In this document: positions 38,628 to 47,391 of the stretch, piece by piece
Position numbering within the stretch: position 1 is the stretch's first letter
Layout: the number at the start of each line of letters is the position of its first letter
Assembly: GCF_002499975.2 (NCBI RefSeq)
Contig: NZ_CP052766.1
Span: 3,596,001 to 3,660,000, forward strand
Length of the DNA stretch: 64,000 bases
Origin: Alteromonas pelagimontana
GTDB taxonomy: Bacteria; Pseudomonadota; Gammaproteobacteria; Enterobacterales; Alteromonadaceae
Direction: 5' to 3'
The notes under the pieces: generated by a model
Told to the model about the DNA's origin: nothing
The model's database searches: none
Seen by the model: the letters and a program-made list of their open reading frames with translations, nothing else
Translations under genes and position numbers: made by a program

Positions 38628-39938
38628 GTGAAGAATTTTGAACTTGAGACGATGAAGGAGAAAATACACTTTGGTAAAACTAAAGAGTATTTCGAAGAGG
38701 TTCTATCCTCATATCAAATAGGTTCGTATCGATCTTCTGTAGTGATGTTATGGGCTGTAGCTATTACAGACATTATCTATAAACTTCAATATCTTGTTGA
38801 CCTCTACGCAGACCCATCAGCTAAAGAGATCCTTGAGGATGTTAGGAATATTCAAGATGAAGATTCACGTTCATCAAGCTGGGAGCTAGGCGTAATAGAA
38901 AACGTTCTCAAAAAAACAAATTTCATTGACACAGCTGACTATGAAAATCTACGTTATTTACAAAAACAAAGACACCTTTGTGCTCATCCTGTTCTTAAAG
39001 AAAACCTCGATCTTCATAAGCCAAATAAAGAAACAGTCAGATCCCTAATAAGAAATACGCTCGAAGGTCTGCTAATAAAGCCTCCCTTTTACACGCAAAA
39101 AGTAATTACGGAGATTTTAGAAGACTTAGACGAAGCTAAGGAAGCTTTAAATACTAAAGCCAAGATCAAAACTTACCTTGAAAGTAGATACCTCAACAGA
39201 ATGAGTGAGGATGTGGAATTCGCGCTTTATAAATCATTATGGAAGCTTACGTTCAAGCTTGATAACGACAAATGTAATGAAAATAGGATGGTAAATATTG
39301 GTGTCATTCGACTGATCACTGATCGGCATAAAACTCGCCTAAATGCACTAATTGACGCAGATAAAGACTATTACAGTAACATCGCTGGTGCAGGGCAACC
39401 TCTTGATTATCTACTCCACTATCTTTCAATGAATGAGACTATTTACCCGTTACTTACAGAGGATGCTAAGCTAAAAGTTAAACATGCTAGTGAAAGTACA
39501 GATGTAGGTAAGACTTGTGGCTGGTTCGTCCGTGGAAGTTTAGAAAATCACTATGAGTATTTGGTAAATTGGATTGAAGGTGAAAACTCACCAAAATTTA
39601 CTCAATATCAATGGAAGTACGTTTTAGAATTATCCGACTCAGAAGAGTGGGAGGATTGTTACGCTAAACTTATTTCGTGCTATTACGGAGTAAGTGTCGA
39701 TTATGATGCAGCAGACCTTCGCTTTACTCAACACCTGATGCCAAATCTAAAACACTTTAAAAATCAGGACACCGCTGAGTTCTTGCTGAATAAAATTGAG
39801 GCGAACAACCAAATTTACAGAAGAAACAGAGCGAGCTGTGATCACAAAAAGGTTCGCGAATCATTTGAACGTTTTCTGACTGACGAATTTGATTATTCTG
39901 TGTACCCTCATTTTGATGACAATACGAGAGAAGAATAG
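38628..39938 (+). CDS. HEPN-motif protein of unknown family (candidate defence toxin)
   Basis: 436 residues, mostly helical, no signal or membrane helix. The sequence 'LQKQRHLCAHPVL' near residues 118-130 contains R-H-x3-H, the R-x4-H signature of HEPN ribonucleases. GTG 38628 is the start, with AAGGAGG about 10 nt upstream. It lies 43 nt before a PD-(D/E)XK protein gene on the same strand, with A/T-rich base use unlike the core genes, so the two look like one transferred module. Two-nuclease architecture suggests abortive-infection defence. I do not recognise a named system. Confidence 0.7.
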   Translation: MKNFELETMKEKIHFGKTKEYFEEVLSSYQIGSYRSSVVMLWAVAITDIIYKLQYLVDLYADPSAKEILEDVRNIQDEDSRSSSWELGVIENVLKKTNFIDTADYENLRYLQKQRHLCAHPVLKENLDLHKPNKETVRSLIRNTLEGLLIKPPFYTQKVITEILEDLDEAKEALNTKAKIKTYLESRYLNRMSEDVEFALYKSLWKLTFKLDNDKCNENRMVNIGVIRLITDRHKTRLNALIDADKDYYSNIAGAGQPLDYLLHYLSMNETIYPLLTEDAKLKVKHASESTDVGKTCGWFVRGSLENHYEYLVNWIEGENSPKFTQYQWKYVLELSDSEEWEDCYAKLISCYYGVSVDYDAADLRFTQHLMPNLKHFKNQDTAEFLLNKIEANNQIYRRNRASCDHKKVRESFERFLTDEFDYSVYPHFDDNTREE

Positions 39939-39981
39939 TTGAGGCCGCAGCTAACAAGAGCATTAACACTCAAGGAAGAAT

Positions 39982-41445
39982 ATGAGCATCAAATTAATAT
40001 TTTCAGAATACTTTGAGATTGAAGAGAAAGAACTCGATGATCATGGCGCTTTGAACATCTGTTTAACTTCAGACTTACCGCTGTTTATTGATCCATTTCT
40101 ACTATTTGCTTCAGACAAGCAAGAATATCAAGAGCAACACGATAAAATCGTTTCTCACCTCATTTTACTAAAAGAAATAGCAGTAAATGAGGGAAATTCA
40201 GCAAATGAAAATCTCTTCAAATTTCCAGAGATAAAACAAAACTGGCTCGGTCTCTGTAAGTATGGAAATAATGGAAAGGGGTTGGGAGCCAAGTTTGCTA
40301 AAGATATCATTGCCGCATTCAACGGGTTCTATTCCAATTTCGGAGAAGAGACAATTTCGTCAGCAACCCATATTGAGAAGCTGACTCTTGTTGGTGTAGG
40401 AATTGGAAAAGACTTTATTAGTGATTTCGCCACTAATTTAATGCTTGAGTACCTACTGGAGTACACACAAAGCTTTGCAAAAAAATCGTTACAGCCCCAT
40501 CAAAGAAAGGTTTTCAGTGTTAGATGTACTTATGACGAAAAATTGATGATATGGAAACCAAAGGAATATGAGCTACCATACTTCCACCTAGAGGAAGATG
40601 GCGATTTCATACTGCTTACCCCCCTAGATATTCTTACAAAAGATCAAGCATTTATATGCCACAGCGAGCTGTCTGGAAATTTTAGGAAAATAGCAAACTC
40701 AATTGGTAATGCTGCTTTGCGTGAATCTGTAAACTCTTACTTCTATAAAGCCTTGCCAGTTTCGCCAAAGAAAAAAGATATTGAGTACGCCGTATCAAAA
40801 ACAATAAATCAATTTCCAGAGATTTTAGATTACTACATAAAGCAAAAAGAAGACAAAAAAGATGAGTCCACGAAGTTATCAAAAGAGAAGATTGAAAAAA
40901 TACGTGGTGAACTTATCAATACTCTTTCGCTTTTTTGTGAGAGCTTACTCAAGTCTAGCGATTTCTTTAACGTTAAGCCTAATAGTTACGACGAAGCTCT
41001 ACAAAGAGCAAATTTTCTTAAAGACAACATAGAAAACAATGACGGATATAGAATTTTCTATCAAAAAGGAAAACCTATAGCTTCCGAGGATACTATTCAG
41101 CGTGTATTTAGATTGACTTGGTATGCCTCTCCATATGATGTGAACTCTGAAGTAAATAACGGTCGTGGACCTGCTGACTATAAGGTTTCTTTTGGTAGCG
41201 GAGACTCGACAATTATAGAGTTTAAGCTAGCCAGATCTACCTCGTTAAAAAATAACCTTAAAAATCAGACGGAGATATACAAGAAAGCATCTAAGTCGAT
41301 CTCTGATATCAAAGTGATACTGTGCTATACGAAATTAGAAGTTGCGAAGGTAGGTAGAATCCTTAAAGCTATGGGGCAAGAAGGGGCCGAAAATATAGTG
41401 ATAATTGATGCATCACCAAAATTGTCGGCTTCTAAAGTTGTCTAG
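39982..41445 (+). CDS. PD-(D/E)XK nuclease-like protein, partner of the HEPN gene
   Basis: 487 residues. The N-terminal domain has 'ALNICLTSDLPLFIDPFLLF' and 'VGVGIGKDFISDF', which I cannot assign. The C-terminal segment 'GPADYKVSFGSGDSTIIEFKLA' (about residues 393-415) fits a PD-(D/E)XK core: Asp in PADY, then E-F-K after a beta hairpin. The downstream helix with 'QTEIYKKA' fits the usual Gln-Tyr motif IV. Likely a DNA or RNA endonuclease effector acting with the HEPN protein upstream. Confidence 0.7.
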   Translation: MSIKLIFSEYFEIEEKELDDHGALNICLTSDLPLFIDPFLLFASDKQEYQEQHDKIVSHLILLKEIAVNEGNSANENLFKFPEIKQNWLGLCKYGNNGKGLGAKFAKDIIAAFNGFYSNFGEETISSATHIEKLTLVGVGIGKDFISDFATNLMLEYLLEYTQSFAKKSLQPHQRKVFSVRCTYDEKLMIWKPKEYELPYFHLEEDGDFILLTPLDILTKDQAFICHSELSGNFRKIANSIGNAALRESVNSYFYKALPVSPKKKDIEYAVSKTINQFPEILDYYIKQKEDKKDESTKLSKEKIEKIRGELINTLSLFCESLLKSSDFFNVKPNSYDEALQRANFLKDNIENNDGYRIFYQKGKPIASEDTIQRVFRLTWYASPYDVNSEVNNGRGPADYKVSFGSGDSTIIEFKLARSTSLKNNLKNQTEIYKKASKSISDIKVILCYTKLEVAKVGRILKAMGQEGAENIVIIDASPKLSASKVV

Positions 41446-41533
41446 GGGTAACAAGGCGCTGCTGTCGCAAATTTTTTCGATGCGCTCCAACATCGCCGTA
41501 AAGTGCGGTGTTATTTAACAAAGAGGGCAATTA

Positions 41534-42367
41534 ATGCCGCTACAAATGGCAAGTGAACTTAGATTCCCCATGGGGATAACGACACCACTCAGTGACCAAT
41601 CTGTAAATGATTTTAATTCATTGATCAGAAGAGTTTCAGGAGCAATGAGTCGGCAGCAAATAGTTGAGATATTCAAGAAACACTTCTGCAAAGTTTCTGG
41701 TGATTATTACGCCCGCAGCTCTTCGCTCGACTGGGCTGAGTCTGACATGTCCAACCAAGCTCAGAATGCAGCAAAGGATGCTCCAAATTTTATAGCTGCT
41801 GTATATGAGGCTTTAGAAGAGCTAGAAAATCGTGGCGCATCCGTGCCAACGGTGCAGCACATGAATCAGATTCTGCTTAACAACCAAGATCATTATCAAA
41901 TTGTTGATGAGGAGTTGATTCAAACAGCAGGCAGTGTTGCTGCGCCAGAATTTAGTGAATCTATTTCGACTTCGGTAATGAGGGCTTTGGGAGACGCGAA
42001 AGCATTAATCGGTACAGTGGATTCTTCAAGCGCAATAGATCGCGCTCATACTGCTCTCCATGGATATTTAGTGCAACTTTGTACTGACAATCAAATTGAT
42101 CTACAAAACGTCCCTACAGCATCTAAAGCGTTCAAGCAACTTCGACAGTTTCATCCGGCATTACAAGCGTCAGGTCATAGGGCTGAGGAAGTTACCAGAG
42201 TCCTTAATTCTTTTGCCGCGTCTATTGATGCCTTTTCTACGCTTAGAAATAAGGCCAGCCTAGCCCATGTGAATGACTTGCTAGATGTACCTGAAGCAAC
42301 CGCCATTGTTAACGCCATGTATACAGTATTTAGGTACATTCAAGACAGTATTCAGAGAGAACGGTAG
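41534..42367 (+). CDS. Abi_C-domain abortive infection protein
   Basis: 277 residues. The C-terminal half matches the abortive infection C-terminal (HEPN-type) domain, with 'AIDRAHTALHGYLVQLC' and the R-x6-H motif 'LRNKASLAHVN'. Family members abort phage growth, probably by RNA cleavage. ATG 41534 follows GAGGG. It stands alone, 88 bp after the PD-(D/E)XK gene, and could belong to that operon or act by itself. The 300 bp downstream hold no supported gene. Confidence 0.78.
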   Translation: MPLQMASELRFPMGITTPLSDQSVNDFNSLIRRVSGAMSRQQIVEIFKKHFCKVSGDYYARSSSLDWAESDMSNQAQNAAKDAPNFIAAVYEALEELENRGASVPTVQHMNQILLNNQDHYQIVDEELIQTAGSVAAPEFSESISTSVMRALGDAKALIGTVDSSSAIDRAHTALHGYLVQLCTDNQIDLQNVPTASKAFKQLRQFHPALQASGHRAEEVTRVLNSFAASIDAFSTLRNKASLAHVNDLLDVPEATAIVNAMYTVFRYIQDSIQRER

Positions 42368-42670
42368 AGATCTTGTATAACAAAGGCATGCGCGCGGACC
42401 ATTTTTCCGCAGTGCTACAAATTTCCCAGTTCACGTGCGTTGAATGTCCGCTCGTTGTCTGGAAGTGCCGCATGAAGCTTGTAGAGCGGCAACGTACTTA
42501 AAGTGGAAGTTTGCTAATCACTGCACGACGCAATGATAGGTCACTGAATCACATCTATTTATACTTCTGATTTGTAAAACTACCTCTCTCCAATATTTTT
42601 TTATGGTATGGTCGAGCATCGTTAAATTTTTTAATTAATCACTACCTAATTATCACAGAGGAAGGTGTAA

Positions 42671-43624
42671 ATGAAGTTAGTGCACAGCTTAATTATTTTT
42701 GGCTTTGCTATAGTATTGGTAGCCTGTTCTGACAGCTCTCAACAATCCGACCCTGACTTCAGACCTAAACACAGAGTTGCACACTTTTCACCTGAGAGTA
42801 GTCCGCTCGTGTTAATAGATGAAGCCCATAATAACTTTCTTACATTGAGCGGTAGATATAAGCCATTCGCACAAGTTCTTGAAAGTGACGGATTCAGGGT
42901 CAGCTCGAATGATAAAGCAATTACAGAAAATCAGCTAAGACAGGTTGATGTTTTAGTAATTGCAAACGCGCTTGACAGAAAGCGACAGGACTGGCTTCCA
43001 CCTTATGGAGCAGCGCTTGATGACAATGAGGTTGAAGTGGTCAAGAGCTGGATATCAAGTGGTGGCTCACTTTTTTTAGTTGCAGATCACACTCCCTTTC
43101 CCAAAGCTATAGATAATCTGGCACATGCACTTGGTTTTCAGTTCATCAATGGACATGTTGGAAACGTAACTTTTAGCAAAGTGAATCAGTCGCTCGCTGG
43201 ACACGCGACCACTTACAGTAAAGAAACTACTAATAATATAGATGAAAAATCACAACCTCTTTTTCTAGAAAGTATCAATAATGCATCATCAGAAATTCTA
43301 CAGGTGAGATCGTTTGGTGGCTCAGCATTTAAAGCCCCCGAGAAAGCAATATCTCTATTGAATTTAGGGAACAGAACTACTGCAACAGAACCAAAAATAC
43401 CGTTCCAAATAAACTCGGATACACCGAGGGTTCCAATGTCAGGGTGGAATCAAGGCGCTATTTTAGAGTTAGGTAAAGGACGTGTAGCAGTTTTTTCTGA
43501 AGGCATGATGTTCTCTTCGCAATTAATTAAAAATACAGGCCAAACGATTGGGTTACGCTCTGTTGGTGCGGAACAAAACGAAGAGTTTTTGCTGAACATA
43601 ATGCGGTGGCTAGCTGATTCGTAA
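42671..43624 (+). CDS. Lipoprotein with DUF4350/GATase-like fold
   Basis: 317 residues. The lipobox is VACS. 'VLIDEAHNNF' and 'LVIANALDRKRQDW...VKSWISSGGSLFLVADHTPFP' resemble the Rossmann-like fold of DUF4350 and class I amidotransferase-like proteins, which lack the catalytic Cys here. 'GKGRVAVFSEGMMFSSQ' near the end fits the same fold. It has a good ribosome site (GAGGAAGG). The role in the island is unknown. Confidence 0.65.
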   Translation: MKLVHSLIIFGFAIVLVACSDSSQQSDPDFRPKHRVAHFSPESSPLVLIDEAHNNFLTLSGRYKPFAQVLESDGFRVSSNDKAITENQLRQVDVLVIANALDRKRQDWLPPYGAALDDNEVEVVKSWISSGGSLFLVADHTPFPKAIDNLAHALGFQFINGHVGNVTFSKVNQSLAGHATTYSKETTNNIDEKSQPLFLESINNASSEILQVRSFGGSAFKAPEKAISLLNLGNRTTATEPKIPFQINSDTPRVPMSGWNQGAILELGKGRVAVFSEGMMFSSQLIKNTGQTIGLRSVGAEQNEEFLLNIMRWLADS

Positions 43625-43840
43625 ACCAGCTAATAGACTCGCTTGCTTCAGGTTCAAAAGTGCCCTAGGCAACCCATTGCTCTGAGAAACGAATTTGCGT
43701 GAACAAGTTCCGCTTCTGGCTATCGACTTAGATCGCCCTACCTGGTCGAAGGGCTTGTAAACGAAAGAGAGCAGAACAGAAAGCAGACCAATGGTCAGAA
43801 GGAGAGTGGGGACAATTACATTGTAGTACACACGTTTCAT
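43610..43840 (-). CDS. Possible small membrane protein
   Basis: 76-residue frame with one N-terminal hydrophobic helix (YYNVIVPTLLLTIGLLSVLLSFVY) and a basic remainder. It overlaps the end of the convergent lipoprotein gene by 15 nt and lacks a clear ribosome site. Low confidence. Confidence 0.3.
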   Translation of the reverse strand: MKRVYYNVIVPTLLLTIGLLSVLLSFVYKPFDQVGRSKSIARSGTCSRKFVSQSNGLPRALLNLKQASLLAGLRIS

Positions 43841-43962
43841 ATAAACACCATAGCCAATATGACATTTCTTGTCCTATACTGTTCGGGATATGCTCGTGCT
43901 TGAAACAACACTTCGCATTACGTTAAAACAGGCGAATTCGTCATAGTTAAACATGGTTGCAG

Positions 43963-44061
43963 ATGATAGAAATATTTGTTGTATTGGGCTCGATTCTATC
44001 GCTGTTAATTGCATATGTTGGAACAGCCTACGTATTGACTCGGAAAAAAGGCCCTAAATAA
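43963..44061 (+). CDS. Micro membrane protein 1 (32 aa)
   Basis: Single hydrophobic helix from near the N-terminus (IEIFVVLGSILSLLIAYVGTAYVL) with a basic tail TRKKGPK, so the C-terminus should be cytosolic. It is the first of a same-strand series, with one nucleotide between its stop and the next start. No family is recognised. Confidence 0.55.
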   Translation: MIEIFVVLGSILSLLIAYVGTAYVLTRKKGPK

Positions 44062-44062
44062 A

Positions 44063-44152
44063 ATGAATGAAGTTCAGCTAATAGGGTTGGCCGTGGCAAT
44101 AGGTGGGATAGCCTTAATTGCGTATCTGATTAGTTATTTTAAGCATCGGTAA
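44063..44152 (+). CDS. Micro membrane protein 2 (29 aa)
   Basis: One hydrophobic helix (VQLIGLAVAIGGIALIAYLISYF) ending in KHR. It starts one base after the stop of the previous gene, indicating coupled translation. Confidence 0.55.
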   Translation: MNEVQLIGLAVAIGGIALIAYLISYFKHR

Positions 44153-44183
44153 CGCAATATTATGAATTAACGGTTTGAGATAG

Positions 44184-44276
44184 ATGAACATTTGGTTGGC
44201 TGTGGGTATAGCCTGGTTTGTTGTTATCGTATTATCGGCGCTGGGCTTCTATGTCATAAGCTGGGCCAAAAAATAA
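44184..44276 (+). CDS. Micro membrane protein 3 (30 aa)
   Basis: One hydrophobic helix (IWLAVGIAWFVVIVLSALGFYVI) ending SWAKK. It follows the previous gene by 31 bp. An inverted repeat TTTTGCA/TGCAAAA lies directly after it at 44277-44299, a possible weak terminator. Confidence 0.5.
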   Translation: MNIWLAVGIAWFVVIVLSALGFYVISWAKK

Positions 44277-44397
44277 TTTTGCAGCAGCTTGTTGCAAAAT
44301 TGTTCAAGGGACTGTTTGATGACCACTAACCGAGTATCGCACTGGATATAGTCATGCGGTGCCGTTCGACACTTTAATTCAGAGTTAGGCTCAAAAA

Positions 44398-44655
44398 ATG
44401 TACATTGCCATCTTAAGCGCGAGTTACGCGCGTGAGTACAAAATCGACATCAGCTTTAGTGATGGCACCCAACAGCAAGTCGACTTCGGCCCATTCTTAA
44501 AATTGGCAACAAATCCAATCACACGACGCTATCTAGATATGAATCAATTTCGGAAATTTCGCATTATGGACGGTGAGTTGGATTGGAATGATTTTGAGCT
44601 TTGTTTTCCGGTTTCGCAGCTGTACGTCGGTAAGATATCCTCTGGGTTAGGCTAA
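44398..44655 (+). CDS. DUF2442 domain protein
   Basis: 85 residues with the DUF2442 pattern: 'YKIDISFSDGTQQQVDFGPFL', then 'RYLDMNQFRKFRIMDGELDWNDFELCFPVSQLY'. DUF2442 proteins are small and of unknown function, often found next to toxin-antitoxin-like genes. Here it is embedded among micro membrane proteins, with a 1-nt gap to the next one. Confidence 0.8.
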   Translation: MYIAILSASYAREYKIDISFSDGTQQQVDFGPFLKLATNPITRRYLDMNQFRKFRIMDGELDWNDFELCFPVSQLYVGKISSGLG

Positions 44656-44656
44656 T

Positions 44657-44743
44657 ATGACATTAGAAGGCTTTATTATTGGCGTGGTGGGGCTATTAGT
44701 ATTGTTGGCATTTGCCTACTGGGTTGCAGATGCAAAGGACTAA
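44657..44743 (+). CDS. Micro membrane protein 4 (28 aa)
   Basis: Hydrophobic helix (FIIGVVGLLVLLAFAYWVA) with an acidic tail DAKD, unlike the basic tails of its neighbours. Its ATG lies one base after the DUF2442 stop. Confidence 0.55.
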   Translation: MTLEGFIIGVVGLLVLLAFAYWVADAKD

Positions 44744-44779
44744 TTATGACAACAACCTGATTACCTTAATGAGGTAAAA

Positions 44780-44932
44780 ATGCTCGTGAGCGCCGGACAC
44801 AATCGTTCTGATGTGCTAAAAGCACTGCATACTTTGTATTTGCTGAACGATGGTGTCGAAAAAGCGGATGATGAACTTGGTGGCTTAACTATGGATATTG
44901 AAAACTTAAAACATGAGGCACTGTTCAAGTGA
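44780..44932 (+). CDS. Small soluble protein (50 aa)
   Basis: Helical, charged: 'NRSDVLKALHTLYLLNDGVEKADDELGGL'. A GAGG ribosome site lies 6 nt upstream. Its stop overlaps the GTG of the next micro membrane protein (GTGA), so both are translated together. Confidence 0.55.
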   Translation: MLVSAGHNRSDVLKALHTLYLLNDGVEKADDELGGLTMDIENLKHEALFK

Positions 44933-45060
44933 CAACTTTGTATGTGATTTGTGGAATTTCCTTACTGATTGTTGGAGCAGTAGTTATTACAGCACACGTG
45001 TCCTATCGTAAGCATAAGGTTGTGAATTCGCGACGCAGAGCGGAACGAATTGGTCGGTAG
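44929..45060 (+). CDS. Micro membrane protein 5 (43 aa)
   Basis: GTG start overlapping the previous stop. One hydrophobic helix (LYVICGISLLIVGAVVITAHV) then a strongly basic tail with RRRAER. Last of the series. The following 280 bp up to a terminator hold nothing I can support. Confidence 0.55.
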   Translation: MTTLYVICGISLLIVGAVVITAHVSYRKHKVVNSRRRAERIGR

Positions 45061-45342
45061 TCATGCCTTTTTTTGGAGGGAAATTTTTTTATGATTTTTA
45101 CGTTTATCGAACGTAATATTCCCAAATTGCACCTGTGATTCTTCAGAATATTAGATTTATCCTTAACTTTTGCTAAACGCTCATAGCTATCTGTCAAGTT
45201 AAGTCCAAACCTAGTCACCGAAACTGTAAGATCAGATATGAGCTACTACAAAAAATTTAGCTCAAACCTAATCTAACGTTGGCACCATAAAAAACTCGGT
45301 AATTGTGAGCTCAGGGCTGAGCTAGTACAAATTACACTAAAG

Positions 45343-45367
45343 AAAAAAACACCCCTGCCGGGGTGCT
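45343..45367 (-). terminator. Terminator of the two-helix membrane protein gene
   Basis: CACCCC-TGCC-GGGGTG at 45350-45365. Read on the minus strand it ends in a T-run. Confidence 0.8.
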
Positions 45368-45372
45368 CAATA

Positions 45373-45633
45373 TCATTCGCTTTCCAATTTTCGCATAGCT
45401 ACATAAGCTATTAATCCTAAAACCAACGCAACCCCGAGACATCCGAAAGAAATCAAGTAAAGTCTGTTCGAAAGGGATTGATATACGATGAATTCTGGAT
45501 AATCAAGCAACAAGAATATAACGTTACAAAGGGTATTGATTGTTGCAACTGCTATTATTGCGTTACTCAGCGACACCCACTTCCCGCTAATTTTCAAGCA
45601 CGCGTTGAAAAGGCTTTCATAGTATATTCTCAT
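45373..45633 (-). CDS. Small two-helix membrane protein
   Basis: 86 residues with two hydrophobic helices (about 22-46 and 58-78) and charged ends. AGGAGA stands before ATG 45633, and a clean terminator follows, so it is a self-contained gene. Layout is like that of the 75-residue protein at 57448-57675. Function unknown. Confidence 0.6.
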   Translation of the reverse strand: MRIYYESLFNACLKISGKWVSLSNAIIAVATINTLCNVIFLLLDYPEFIVYQSLSNRLYLISFGCLGVALVLGLIAYVAMRKLESE

Positions 45634-45700
45634 TTAAAGTTTCTCCTAGTTAGTCCTGTTAATAACTAGGAATTGAGATGGGAAAATATTGCGTCACTCA

Positions 45701-45973
45701 TTAACTTTCGTAAAGCTCAGCTATAGCTTCCTTGGCAGCTCGGAGTTCTGTTAACCATTTACGTAGTTCATCAGCTGCCTGATTCTCCAAGTCATTACGT
45801 AAATCATTTGAAGCGTACGGTTCGTACGCTGCTAAAGTTGTCAGTATTATATTCCACAATCTTCTGAGTAATGATTGCGCTTTTTCGGAAGATTGCCTCC
45901 ATTCATCTACTAAAACGTCATATTCTGAGACAATTTCATAGCGTAAGATTTCCGAGGTGTGGTGCTTGTCCTT
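45701..45973 (-). pseudogene. Open frame without a usable start (gene remnant?)
   Basis: A 91-codon open frame with helical, protein-like content ('EWRQSSEKAQSLLRRLWNIIL', 'ADELRKWLTELRAAKEAIAELYES') but no ATG or well-placed GTG/TTG. A neighbouring frame just upstream begins ATG (about 45998) and could join it by a frameshift. Possible decayed gene or sequence error. Confidence 0.35.
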
Positions 45974-46282
45974 TCAAGATTTGCGAAGCTAGCATTATGA
46001 GCCTTGCAAGTAGTGAATTTCGGAAAATGTTGTCAGAAAAAAAACACAAAGCGCTGTAAACTGAAATTTACCTGAATACGTGACTACATAAAGAGGAATG
46101 CAGAACCACAGTCTTACTTTCATTAGCCATATTTTTCAGTTATATGGGAATAATATTGAAAGTGCGGTAAACCTCGACTGCGCTTTTGCCTCGGTTCGCA
46201 GCCAGCCGAGAGGTGCGGGCTGTAGATGATGAGCAATAATCATCGCGATTGGCGTTTGTTGTCGAAGCAAGAGAGGCCACAA

Positions 46283-46305
46283 GAAAAGGGAGCCATCAGG
46301 CTCCC
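46283..46305 (-). terminator. Terminator of the winged-helix gene
   Basis: GGGAGCC-ATCA-GGCTCCC at 46288-46305, followed on the minus strand by TTTTCTT. Confidence 0.75.
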
Positions 46306-46328
46306 GACAGGTCAAACAGAAGGCTTTT

Positions 46329-47303
46329 TTATTCAATCAACCCCATTAGCTTTCCCGCCTCTATGAATCCATCGCGACGAATTTGAATAACTCTGTCTTC
46401 AGTTGTGTGAGCTAGCTTTTCAAGTTCTTCCAACTGTTGTAGATACGAGTCTTTCCGAACTAACTCCAACTTATCGTCGCCTAGCTGGCGTTTGCTGTTG
46501 AACATGAGTTCGTAAATAACATTACACTCTTGTGGTTTAAACTTTATGCGGCTCGTTAGTAAAGTTTGCTGATCAGGAGAGAACTGTGAGCGATTAGCTG
46601 AAAACAATCTCGAATGAGCTTTTTCGATCTGGGTCAAAAATCGTTGTCTGTGGCTATACATGTAAACGAACTCATATAAGCCATTAATGTTTTCAAGCTC
46701 TTGTAGATATTTTGTAAGTATTGCCTCTCGGAGCTTACCGTTACCTTTATTTTTTGCATTCGATGTTTCCATTTCAATCGCGACAGTACATCCGGTATCT
46801 GCATCAACAACAAGTGCATCAACCAATCGTGGATCGTTGCCCCGACTCTCAAGAAGAACCGAAAGGTCTTTTTCTGATGCGAATCCGGTAATCCCTTGGC
46901 TCTTCGCTAAATTCAAAATTACTATTTGAACTGAAAGATCATGTATAAGATTTCGCTCATTGATTCTGCTCGAATCAGAGCGTAGGTGCAGCTCTCTATT
47001 CAACAGAAATTCAGCTTCTCTGATTCCCTGCGATGTGAGTAAAATAAATCCCTTATCGGTGTTCGCAAAAGAACTGTGCAAGGTAACCAGCTGTTTTTTC
47101 TTCATGCGATTAACGAGTTTATTCACTGCTTCTCGATTAAGCCCCAGATGGCGCTGTAGTACGCTTTTACTAGAAACTCTAAAAGCCCCGAGGATTGCAA
47201 GAACGGCATTCTCTCTCTGCATACCTAAGGTGCCAGGATCGGAAGCACTCGCTATATTGATATGCGTCAGTGATGTTTCAAATGCTCTTTCAACGTAGTT
47301 CAT
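46329..47303 (-). CDS. Winged-helix protein with nuclease-like/replication-relaxation domain
   Basis: 324 residues from ATG 47303 (CAGGAG upstream). An N-terminal MarR-like winged helix is seen in 'VSSKSVLQRHLGLNREAVNKLVNRMKKKQLV'. The middle part 'RLVDALVVDADTGCTVAIEMETSN' followed by 'LREAILTKYLQEL' resembles the PDALV...ELD...KxxxY pattern of replication-relaxation proteins and the PD-(D/E)XK fold. It may control plasmid-like or conjugative functions, or the neighbouring defence genes. It is divergent from the hairpin-rich segment and Zorya. Confidence 0.55.
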   Translation of the reverse strand: MNYVERAFETSLTHINIASASDPGTLGMQRENAVLAILGAFRVSSKSVLQRHLGLNREAVNKLVNRMKKKQLVTLHSSFANTDKGFILLTSQGIREAEFLLNRELHLRSDSSRINERNLIHDLSVQIVILNLAKSQGITGFASEKDLSVLLESRGNDPRLVDALVVDADTGCTVAIEMETSNAKNKGNGKLREAILTKYLQELENINGLYEFVYMYSHRQRFLTQIEKAHSRLFSANRSQFSPDQQTLLTSRIKFKPQECNVIYELMFNSKRQLGDDKLELVRKDSYLQQLEELEKLAHTTEDRVIQIRRDGFIEAGKLMGLIE

Positions 47304-47391
47304 ATTTTCTCCTGTGTTTTTACGTCGAAAGTAAATAGATTCACGCAATGAGAAATCGGCAGGGTGGAGCACAATGCTATGCATTATGCCC

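Noticed and set aside
41446..42480. TAACAA-GGC strings after two gene ends, suggesting integron attC sites
   Set aside because: No matching GTTRRRY end with symmetric L/R boxes could be paired, and no integron integrase is present in the window.
44277..44397. Possible attC-like site before the DUF2442 gene (ends GAGTTAGGC)
   Set aside because: Only the 3' end resembles attC; the internal complementarity needed for a folded site is not there.
45871..46059. 62-codon plus-strand frame
   Set aside because: No ribosome site, and it overlaps a more protein-like open frame on the other strand.
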